A DNA stretch of 8,113 nucleotides, from the NCBI GenBank assembly GCA_016845285.1, contig JAERSX010000498.1, positions 1 through 8,113 on the forward strand. Direction: 5' to 3'. This document shows positions 1 to 5,258 of the stretch, piece by piece (the first letter of the stretch is position 1; every line of letters starts with the position of its first letter). The notes under the pieces are model-generated. The model ran no database searches, was not told where the DNA came from, and saw nothing but the letters and a program-made list of their open reading frames with translations. A program made the translations under genes and the position numbers. Origin of the DNA: Deltaproteobacteria bacterium (GTDB lineage Bacteria; Myxococcota_A; UBA796; UBA2385).

Positions 1-70
1 TGGTAACAGGAGGCCCCCCGCTCAGACAACGATCATGAACGGCCGCAAGTACCAGCAACGCCGTAGCCAA

Positions 71-120
71 TTTCTGTAATTATCAAGGTTGTACCTGATA
101 CATACTTAAATATGGAAAAG
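71..120 (+). promoter_or_regulatory. AT-rich patch, candidate promoter region for the rpmH operon
   Basis: This is the only AT-rich island in the first 440 bases. It contains TTGTAC (89-94) followed after 16 bases by TATGGA (111-116), and a separate TTAAAT (106-111). None of these pairs is a good match to a sigma-70 promoter, so the exact hexamers stay unresolved. The position would give a leader of about 320 bases before rpmH. An origin-unwinding element is another reading of the AT-richness. Confidence 0.22.
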
Positions 121-246
121 GTGTGGAAGAGGGCTTTCCATCGCTCTGGGGTAGCCGTGGAACATCTCGGTTCCCGTGGCTCTCGAGACGTCGGTCGGGC
201 TTTCAGGCCTACTCTCGGAGTCCACAGCCTTATGGAAAGGCGTGGA
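111..246 (+). repeat. Imperfect direct repeat pair, TATGGAAA(A)GGnGTGGA
   Basis: TATGGAAAAGGTGTGGA at 111-127 recurs as TATGGAAAGGCGTGGA at 231-246, 120 bases later, with one base deleted and one substituted. The second copy could also pair with CTTTCCAT at 134-141 (ATGGAAAG, 232-239), so either repeated binding sites or a long-range RNA helix is possible. Each copy ends in GTGGA, the core of an inverted DnaA box; the best match to TGTGGATAA is TGTGGAAGA at 122-130 (7 of 9). Function is unknown. Confidence 0.4.
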
Positions 247-260
247 CGGCCCGCACGGGA

Positions 261-285
261 GCCCCCCCCTTGCCGTGGGGGGAGC
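261..285 (+). promoter_or_regulatory. C/G-rich hairpin in the leader before rpmH
   Basis: Six C (264-269) can pair with six G (277-282) around the seven-base loop TTGCCGT. The stem extends past one mismatch (C263/A283) with C262-G284 and G261-C285. No T-run follows, so it is not a classic intrinsic terminator. It could be a leader structure or the end of an upstream transcript. Confidence 0.35.
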
Positions 286-440
286 GGTGACTTAGGTTCG
301 CGAGCCTTTCCGCCTCTCCCGCAATGCTCTCCAGCACGGTCCGGTCGGCGAGGCCACGGTCGGTCCCAGGCCGCAGCCCCGAGAGGGCCGCAACAGGTCG
401 GTCGACCCGAGCCCGCAGACACGACGCACCGGAGGACCTC

Positions 441-596
441 ATGAAGCGCACCTACCAGCCCAGCAACATCAAGCGAAAGCGCTCCCATGGCTTCCGCGCC
501 CGCATGAAGACGGCCTCGGGCCGCAACATTCTGCGCCGCCGTCGCGCCAAGGGCCGCGTCCGTCTGGTGCCTACCGTCGGAACCAAGGCGCGCTGA
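441..596 (+). CDS. rpmH: Large ribosomal subunit protein bL34
   Basis: It encodes a 51-residue, highly basic protein opening MKRTYQPSNIKRKRSHGFRA, the hallmark of bL34, a small protein of the 50S subunit that binds 23S rRNA. The conserved block continues through RMKTASGRNILRRRRAKGR. Family members are usually about 44-47 residues; this one ends in a short extra tail (VPTVGTKAR). The ATG is set by a good Shine-Dalgarno GGAGG at 431-435, five bases upstream. It heads a co-directional gene string. Its TGA (594-596) overlaps a CTG in the rnpA frame (CTGA), which would suit translational coupling. The identity is secure. Confidence 0.97.
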   Translation: MKRTYQPSNIKRKRSHGFRARMKTASGRNILRRRRAKGRVRLVPTVGTKAR

Positions 597-1045
597 GTAG
601 CGACCTGACCGATGGTCCGAGCTCCCCGACTTCGGGTGGGGACCTCGGACTTCCTCGCAGCGCCCGACTCCGGCGCACACAGGACTACCGCAGGGTCCAG
701 CGTCGCGGCCAACGTGTTCGCCTCGCCCAGCTCTTGATGGTGTTCCTGCCCGGAGTGGAAGGGGCGAGTCGCGTGGGGCTGACGGTCAGCCGCAAGGTCG
801 GAGGGGCGGTGATCCGCAACCGAGTGAAGCGCTGGCTAAGAGAAGCGGTGCGCCACGAACGTCATCGCCTGGAGCAGCCGGTGGACCTGGTCATCATCGC
901 GCATCCCCAGGCGGCCGAGGCCGACGCAGAGCTGCTGCGTCGCCAGGTAGCCCGAGGCTTCGATCGGGTGGCGTCAGGACAGGTCTCAGCCAGGCGTGGC
1001 TCTTCTCGTCGGTCGAGGACGCGCGCTCGAAAGGCGAACCCATGA
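593..1045 (+). CDS. rnpA: RNase P protein component, non-ATG start
   Basis: This is the protein subunit of ribonuclease P, which helps the catalytic RNA remove 5' leaders from pre-tRNAs. From the CTG at 593 it has 150 residues. The conserved N-terminus begins at residue 20 (LPRSARLRRTQDYRRVQRRG); VGLTVSRKVGGAVIRNRVKR contains the RNR signature (Arg75-Asn76-Arg77). The tail is Arg-rich (SSRRSRTRARKANP). A TTG at 734 or ATG at 737 would delete the essential N-terminal part and is wrong. Upstream in this frame there is no ATG, GTG or TTG back to the stop at 293-295; only CTG at 593 (weak AAGG at 585-588, overlapping the rpmH stop) or 605 can serve, unless a base is missing in the assembly near 624-641. 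Its stop overlaps the yidD start (ATGA). The product is sure; the start is not. Confidence 0.9.
   Translation: MSSDLTDGPSSPTSGGDLGLPRSARLRRTQDYRRVQRRGQRVRLAQLLMVFLPGVEGASRVGLTVSRKVGGAVIRNRVKRWLREAVRHERHRLEQPVDLVIIAHPQAAEADAELLRRQVARGFDRVASGQVSARRGSSRRSRTRARKANP
615..650 (+). promoter_or_regulatory. Stable UUCG-capped hairpin at the rnpA translation start
   Basis: GTCCGAG (615-621) pairs perfectly with CTCGGAC (644-650). After a C622/C643 mismatch, TCCCC (623-627) pairs with GGGGA (638-642). Then come G628-U637, an A/G mismatch, and C630-G635 closing a UUCG tetraloop (631-634). No T-run follows, so termination is unlikely. It sits 10-22 bases after the candidate CTG starts and ends at the first conserved RnpA codons. 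A role in setting rnpA translation or in processing the rpmH-rnpA mRNA is inference. Confidence 0.55.
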
Positions 1046-1296
1046 GACCCGGTGACCTCCTGGTGTGGACCATCCGCGGCTACCAGCGCTTGATCTCTCG
1101 CTACACGCCGCCCATGTGTCGCTTCCATCCCACCTGCAGCCAGTACGCAGCCGTGGCTGTGCGGCGACACGGCCTCTTCCGAGGCGGCTGGATAGCGAGT
1201 CTGCGCATCCTCCGTTGCCATCCCTTCCACCCAGGCGGCCACGACCCGGTCCCCGAGTGCGCAGGCCACGGCTCAGGGGGCTCCCATGGACACTGA
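1042..1296 (+). CDS. yidD: YidD, membrane protein insertion efficiency factor
   Basis: This 84-residue protein carries the full YidD signature: CRFHPTCSQYA (Cys26, Cys32, Tyr35) and LRILRCHPFHPGGHDPVP (Cys59). YidD proteins are small, membrane-associated factors that assist YidC-dependent insertion of inner-membrane proteins; the N-terminal stretch LLVWTIRGYQRLISRY looks like the usual amphipathic membrane-binding helix. The ATG overlaps the rnpA stop (ATGA) and has AAAGG at 1030-1034. The 3' end overlaps the yidC start by 11 bases, so coupled translation with rnpA and yidC is likely. The tail is Gly/His-rich (CAGHGSGGSHGH) and outside the conserved core. Identity is firm. Confidence 0.95.
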   Translation: MRPGDLLVWTIRGYQRLISRYTPPMCRFHPTCSQYAAVAVRRHGLFRGGWIASLRILRCHPFHPGGHDPVPECAGHGSGGSHGH

Positions 1297-2986
1297 TCAG
1301 GATCGGCGGGCGCTGCTCGCCATCATGCTCAGCCTCGGTGTCTACCTGTTGTGGACGAGCTTCTTTGCGCCTCCGCCACCGGTCGTCACCGAGGATCCGG
1401 CGGTCGTGGCGACCGAGCAGGTGGAGACTCCGGTCGAGCAGGTGGTCGAGGAGCCCACGGTCGTTGCTGCTGCTCCACCCACCGAGCTCGCGCCGGAAAA
1501 GACGATCGAGTTCGGCGACGAGGGCTGGTTCGGGGAGATCCACTCCACCAACGGTGCGCTGCGTGGGGCGACCTTGCGTGGCTACACCGAAGCTCCGGTG
1601 ACCACGCCCATCTGGAGCCAGCTCCTGGGCAAGGTTCTCGGCTCCGACGATGAGGATGCCGGCGAGAAGGAGTGGGAGGCCTACGCTGGCGGTGAGGAGG
1701 CCTTGCACCTCCTGAGTCAGGAAGGTCTGCTGGGCCTCGTGGGCAGCGGTCCCCTCGACGACGATGGCGCTGCGGATGCCGAAGGCCCCAGTGTCTACAC
1801 CGTCACCGAGTCGGACGGGGTGGTGACTGCCAGCCGCACCCGGCCCGAGGGCTTGGTGGTGCAGAAGCGCTTTACGCCCAGCGAAAACGTGTACCTCTTC
1901 GATCTCGAGGTCTCGGTCAGCAATCCCACGATGGCCGCATCTGGGCCCCTGTGGTTCGGGGTGGCCGACCACATGAGCGGCGATGCAGGACGCTTCACCA
2001 GTGCTCCCCGACCTCAGTCGCACGTCGACGGCAGTGTCGAGCATGTCTACGATCTCGAAGATCTCGACGGGGAAGGGGTGGAACGCTTCGCGGGTCCGGT
2101 CGACTGGGTCGGCGTGGGCGACCGCTACTTCATGGCGGTCCTGGTGCCCGAGCAGCCGCTCGTGGGCGAGGTGGTGGCCGATCGACTGCCCAGCGGGCGG
2201 ATCGGCAGCTTCCTCCAGCTCGGTGAGGGGCTCGCGGCCGGCGACAGCCGGACCTTCCACTTCCAGGTCTACGTGGGTCCCAAGCGACTCGATCTGTTGG
2301 AGCCCCTGGGCCACGAGCTCGAGAAGTCGGTGGAATACGGCTGGTTCGGCTTCTTCAGCAAGATCCTGCTGTTCTTCCTCCAGCTCTTCTACGCTGGCGT
2401 CAAGAACTGGGGCCTGGCCATCCTGCTGCTCACTCTGATGGTGAAGGCGGCGTTCTTCCCCCTCACGCAGAAGGCCTACAGCAGCAGCAAGCGGATGCAG
2501 GCGATCCAGCCCCTCCTCAAGGAGGTCAAGGAGAAGTACGCCGACAACCGCGAGCTCCAGACACAGCACACCATGTCGCTGTTCAAGGAGCATGGGGTCA
2601 ACCCCATGGGGGGCTGCCTCCCCACGCTCATCCAGCTTCCCGTCTGGTTCGCGCTGTACAACGTCATGCTCTACAGCGTGGAGCTATACGATGCGTCCTT
2701 CCTGTTCTGGCACGACCTGACGGCCGTCGACCCCTACGGGGTCATCCCCACCATGTACGCGATCCTGATGTTCATGCAGCAGCGCATGATGCCCATGGGC
2801 AGCATGGATCCCGCACAGCAGCGCATCATCAAGATGATGCCGCTGATCTTCTCCTTCTTCATGTTCAGCTTCCCCTCCGGTCTCGTCCTCTACTTCTCGG
2901 CCAACATGATGTTGACCATCGGGCAGCAGTGGTTCATCAACCGGAGCTTCGACAAGAACCAACTGGCGCCAGCACAAAGCGCCTGA
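1286..2986 (+). CDS. yidC: Membrane protein insertase YidC (Oxa1 family)
   Basis: This 566-residue protein inserts and folds inner-membrane proteins, alone or with SecYEG. The layout is that of Gram-negative YidC: an N-terminal membrane segment (about residues 8-26, RALLAIMLSLGVYLLWTSFF), a Pro/Val/Glu-rich linker, a large periplasmic P1 domain (to about 345), then the conserved core beginning EYGWFGFFSKILL. Core landmarks are NWGLAILLLTLMVKAAFFPL, HGVNPMGGCLPTLIQLPVWF and FPSGLVLYFSANMML. The positively charged groove residue (Arg366 in E. coli) is Lys387 here. P1 holds an acidic stretch (GSDDEDAGEKEWEA). The C-terminal tail is short and not strongly basic (NRSFDKNQLAPAQSA), unlike E. coli. 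ATG 1286 has AGGGGG at 1275-1280 and overlaps yidD; the N-terminus fits the family. Confidence 0.97.
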   Translation: MDTDQDRRALLAIMLSLGVYLLWTSFFAPPPPVVTEDPAVVATEQVETPVEQVVEEPTVVAAAPPTELAPEKTIEFGDEGWFGEIHSTNGALRGATLRGYTEAPVTTPIWSQLLGKVLGSDDEDAGEKEWEAYAGGEEALHLLSQEGLLGLVGSGPLDDDGAADAEGPSVYTVTESDGVVTASRTRPEGLVVQKRFTPSENVYLFDLEVSVSNPTMAASGPLWFGVADHMSGDAGRFTSAPRPQSHVDGSVEHVYDLEDLDGEGVERFAGPVDWVGVGDRYFMAVLVPEQPLVGEVVADRLPSGRIGSFLQLGEGLAAGDSRTFHFQVYVGPKRLDLLEPLGHELEKSVEYGWFGFFSKILLFFLQLFYAGVKNWGLAILLLTLMVKAAFFPLTQKAYSSSKRMQAIQPLLKEVKEKYADNRELQTQHTMSLFKEHGVNPMGGCLPTLIQLPVWFALYNVMLYSVELYDASFLFWHDLTAVDPYGVIPTMYAILMFMQQRMMPMGSMDPAQQRIIKMMPLIFSFFMFSFPSGLVLYFSANMMLTIGQQWFINRSFDKNQLAPAQSA

Positions 2987-3001
2987 CCTCGAGGAGGTCC
3001 C

Positions 3002-3871
3002 ATGACCGGCCAAGCCGCTGCCGAGTCCGAAACTACCGTCGTTACCGAAGGGCGAACCGTCGCCGATGCCATCGCCAAGGCCGCTGAGGCTCTTGGTGTC
3101 GGTCCCCACCTGGTACGTCACAAGCTCGACCTGAGCCACTTCAAGAACGAGGCCGGTCGCGGTGTCCCGCGGGACACCGTCAAGATCTTCGCTCGCGCCA
3201 TTGACGAGGGTTCGGTCGCCGGCGCCGAGGCTGCGCGAGCCTGGCTCGTCGGCCTCTTCGAGGTGATGAACGCCGACGCCGACGTCACCATGAAGCTGGG
3301 ATCCGAGCCCAAGACCGCGACCCTCTTCGTCACCGGCAAGGCGGCACGCCGTCTGAGCTCGGCCGCTCGGGCCATGGGTGAGCTGGTGGCAGCCGTGCTC
3401 GCACGCGCGGGTCACGACGACTGGGGTGTCTACGTCGACATCTCGCCGCCGCGTGACCGCGACCGTGACGATGACCGTCGTGGCCGTGGCCGTGACCGCG
3501 ACCGTGACCGTGGCCGTGGCCGCGATCGGGACCGTGGTCGGGACCGTGACCGTGACCGTGGCCGTGGCCGCGATCGGGACCGTGGCCGTGGCCGTGACCG
3601 TGACCGTGGTCGTGGCCGCGAGCGCGATGAGGACAACGAGCGTCGCGAAGGCGAGCTGCGCAAGCTGGCGCGTCGTCTGGCCGAGAAGGTGCTCGAGGAC
3701 GGCAGCGAGGTGCAGATCCGCCGCTCGCTGAACTCTTACGAGCGCCGCCTGGTGCACCTCGAGGTCTCCGGCATCGACGGAGTCGCCTCCGAGAGCGCCG
3801 CGGACGACGAGGGCAACCGGACCGTCGTCCTGCGCCTCGCCGAAGAGAGCGCAGGCGACGACGCGAAGTAG
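3002..3871 (+). CDS. jag: Jag/KhpB-family RNA-binding protein with an Arg-Asp/Arg-Gly repeat linker
   Basis: A 289-residue homologue of Jag (KhpB, EloR), a cytoplasmic RNA-binding protein normally found beside yidC and tied to cell elongation and division in Gram-positives. Order: Jag_N domain (about 12-50, VVTEGRTVADAIAKAAEALG), a KH-like domain (about 92-147), a repeat linker (151-209) and an R3H domain (about 213-279) with the signature SYERRLVHLEVSGIDGV (Arg248-Arg249...His252). In usual Jag proteins KH and R3H are almost contiguous; here about 60 residues of alternating RD and RG are inserted at that junction. The KH segment reads TGKAARRLSSAARAMGEL where the family has IGRRGETLDAL, so the GxxG loop seems absent. 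ATG 3002 has GAGGAGG at 2991-2997; the gene starts 15 bases after yidC. The family call is firm; the cellular role here is unknown. Confidence 0.93.
   Translation: MTGQAAAESETTVVTEGRTVADAIAKAAEALGVGPHLVRHKLDLSHFKNEAGRGVPRDTVKIFARAIDEGSVAGAEAARAWLVGLFEVMNADADVTMKLGSEPKTATLFVTGKAARRLSSAARAMGELVAAVLARAGHDDWGVYVDISPPRDRDRDDDRRGRGRDRDRDRGRGRDRDRGRDRDRDRGRGRDRDRGRGRDRDRGRGRERDEDNERREGELRKLARRLAEKVLEDGSEVQIRRSLNSYERRLVHLEVSGIDGVASESAADDEGNRTVVLRLAEESAGDDAK
3452..3628 (+). repeat. RD/RG codon repeat inside jag, with a 48-base tandem duplication
   Basis: The stretch is built of alternating Arg (CGT/CGC/CGG) and Asp or Gly codons, giving a 6-base periodicity of the CGTGACCGTGGC kind. Within it, 37 bases at 3501-3537 recur exactly at 3549-3585, a period of 48 bases or 16 codons. 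The unit length is a multiple of three, so copy change keeps the frame. Synonymous variation (GAC/GAT, CGT/CGC/CGG) suggests that the amino-acid pattern is maintained. Confidence 0.85.
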
Positions 3872-3883
3872 GATCTCGTCCCG

Positions 3884-5215
3884 GTGACCGGCGGCCCCCA
3901 GCGGTCCGCCGACACCGTGGTGGCGCGGGCCACTCCGTATGGCCACGCTGCCTTGGGAGTGGTGCGCTTGAGCGGCCCCGACGCGAAGGCGTTGGCGGCT
4001 GTGCTGTGCCCAGGGGGACCGGCCTGGCGGCCTCGGCGGGCCTGCCTGCGCACGGCGCGGACGGGGACCGGTGCGGTGTTGGACCGGGTGCTCTGCCTGT
4101 GGATGCCGGGTCCTCGCAGCTACACGGGTGAGGACGTGGTCGAGCTGAGCTGTCACGGCAACCCGGTGGTGGTGCAGGCACTGCTGCGGGCCTTGATCGA
4201 GGCCGGCGCTCGACCGGCGCGACCTGGCGAGTTCACTCGACGAGCTGTCGAACACGGACGCCTCGATCTCGTGCAGGCCGAGGCGGTGGCTGCAGTCATC
4301 GAGGCACGTTCCGAGGAGGGCCTGGTCCTGGCCCAGGCCGGGCTTGGTGGTGCACTGTCAGCGGAGCTGGCGACCCTCCGTGAGCGCATGCTCGACGCGG
4401 CCGCGGAGCTGGAGGCGCGCCTCGATCACCCGGACGAAGACCTTGCCTTGGTGGAGGAAGGGGCTCTGTGCGCGGGTCTCGAGGCAGACGCCGACGCGGT
4501 GCGTGTGCTGGCCGACACCTGGACCGGGGCCCGACGTCGGCTCGTGGGTGCCCGTGTGGCCCTGGTGGGTCCGGTCAACGCTGGGAAGAGCCGGCTGTTC
4601 AACGCGCTCGTCGGCACGGAGCGCGCCCTCGTGAGCCCCGAAGCGGGCACGACTCGGGATGTGGTGTCCACCGTGGTGGAGCTGGGTGGACTTCCGGTCG
4701 AGTTCCTGGACACAGCGGGTGCCCGTGCTGAGGCGGCGGGCCTCGAGGCGGCGGGGCAGGTTCTCGGCGCGCGACTGACCGCCGATGTCGACCTGCGCCT
4801 GCACGTCGAGGCCCTTCCTGCTGTCTCGGCTGCTCGCCCTGCGGCCGACGGACTGTGGGTCGGTACCCATCTCGATCTCTGGTGTCGCTCCAGTCCACCG
4901 CCCACCGACATTTCGGTGTCCAGCCTGACAGGCGAGGGTCTGACCGAGCTCGAGGCCCGCATCTCCGAGGAGCTCGGGATCGGTCCAGGCGCCCCTCAGA
5001 AGACGGCGCTGTTGAGCGCGCGGCAGCACGCGCGCTGTCTGGATGTCGCAGCGCACCTCGCGGGGGCGGCGGGAGCCCTTCGCGGTGTGCTGGGGCCGGC
5101 GGTGGCGGCACAGGAGGTGGTGCTGGGCCTGGAATGCCTCGCCGAGCTCGACGGTCGTGACGTCCGTGACGATGTCCTGGATCGGCTCTTCGCCCGCTTC
5201 TGCGTCGGAAAATAG
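3884..5215 (+). CDS. mnmE: tRNA modification GTPase MnmE (TrmE), divergent G4 motif
   Basis: With MnmG, MnmE modifies the wobble uridine (U34) of certain tRNAs. This 443-residue protein has the N-terminal folate-binding domain (VVARATPYGHAALGVVRLSG; GPRSYTGEDVVELSCHG), the helical domain (FTRRAVEHGRLDLVQAEAVA), an inserted G domain, and the C-terminal FCVGK with the family's catalytic Cys (Cys440). G domain: P-loop GPVNAGKS (229-236, potassium-binding Asn232 kept), GTTRD (255-259), DTAG (276-279). The G4 motif, normally NKxD, is THLD (328-331); the segment between G3 and G4 is about 13 residues shorter than in E. coli, with a gap just after DTAG. Glu283 may match catalytic Glu282 of E. coli. 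G5 appears as SSLTGEG. Start is GTG 3884, 12 bases after jag, with a weak AGGA-type site; it gives the expected N-terminal length. Confidence 0.94.
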   Translation: MTGGPQRSADTVVARATPYGHAALGVVRLSGPDAKALAAVLCPGGPAWRPRRACLRTARTGTGAVLDRVLCLWMPGPRSYTGEDVVELSCHGNPVVVQALLRALIEAGARPARPGEFTRRAVEHGRLDLVQAEAVAAVIEARSEEGLVLAQAGLGGALSAELATLRERMLDAAAELEARLDHPDEDLALVEEGALCAGLEADADAVRVLADTWTGARRRLVGARVALVGPVNAGKSRLFNALVGTERALVSPEAGTTRDVVSTVVELGGLPVEFLDTAGARAEAAGLEAAGQVLGARLTADVDLRLHVEALPAVSAARPAADGLWVGTHLDLWCRSSPPPTDISVSSLTGEGLTELEARISEELGIGPGAPQKTALLSARQHARCLDVAAHLAGAAGALRGVLGPAVAAQEVVLGLECLAELDGRDVRDDVLDRLFARFCVGK

Positions 5216-5247
5216 GGGAGCCCGGTATCGTGCGGCCCCGTTGTCCT

Positions 5248-5252
5248 GGGAG
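5248..5252 (+). promoter_or_regulatory. Ribosome binding site that sets the gshB start at TTG
   Basis: GGGAG lies six bases before TTG 5259. The first ATG (5277) would remove the residues KTLYV, which form the first beta strand in the family. The site therefore supports TTG. Confidence 0.6.
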
Positions 5253-5258
5253 ATCTCT

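Larger units (their letters stand above)
1..440. other. Non-coding region upstream of rpmH
   Basis: No convincing gene lies here. Open frames exist on both strands, but they encode Arg/Pro-rich sequence with no recognisable domain and look like products of high GC. The stretch from about 62 to 120 is clearly more AT-rich than the rest of the window. After it come GTGGA/TCCACA words, an imperfect direct repeat, a C/G hairpin and several GGTCGG words (around 343, 359 and 397). It probably carries the promoter and leader of the rpmH operon. Because rpmH is a classic neighbour of dnaA/oriC, part of an origin is possible but not shown. Confidence 0.6.

Noticed and set aside
2..79. An open + strand frame from the left edge to TAA 77-79 (ending NGRKYQQRRSQFL) as the 3' end of an upstream gene
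   Set aside because: Only about 25 residues are visible, with no recognisable motif; chance openness is as likely.
112..444. A 110-residue + strand ORF beginning MEKVWKRAFHRSG before rpmH
   Set aside because: Arg/Pro-rich, without a Shine-Dalgarno at its ATG or any domain, and it overlaps hairpin and leader-like sequence; typical of high-GC chance frames.
33..680. A 215-residue - strand ORF covering the leader, rpmH and the rnpA start
   Set aside because: Antisense to conserved rpmH and rnpA, no known motif, low-complexity basic composition.
612..737. A programmed -1 frameshift from ATG 612 into the rnpA frame, stimulated by the hairpin
   Set aside because: No convincing slippery heptamer was found ahead of the hairpin, and ATG 612 has no good ribosome binding site; an assembly error or a CTG start is simpler.
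734..1045. rnpA starting at TTG 734 or ATG 737
   Set aside because: This deletes the conserved RLRRTQDYRRVQRRG segment that is clearly encoded in frame just upstream.
986..2593. A 535-residue antisense ORF opposite yidD and yidC
   Set aside because: YidC and YidD are certain on the + strand; the reverse frame shows no domain and is open because of high GC third positions.
3452..3628. CRISPR array or non-coding satellite
   Set aside because: The repeats have no unique spacers, keep a reading frame and lie inside a conserved gene between two of its domains.
3430..3663. An antisense ORF resembling an SR-rich (Arg-Ser/Arg-Pro) protein
   Set aside because: It is the complement of the Jag RD/RG codon repeat; the repetitive look is inherited from the + strand.
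2684..4255. A 523-residue antisense ORF opposite yidC, jag and mnmE
   Set aside because: Shadow of three well-supported genes; its Thr/Val/Ala tracts are the reverse reading of the RD/RG codons.
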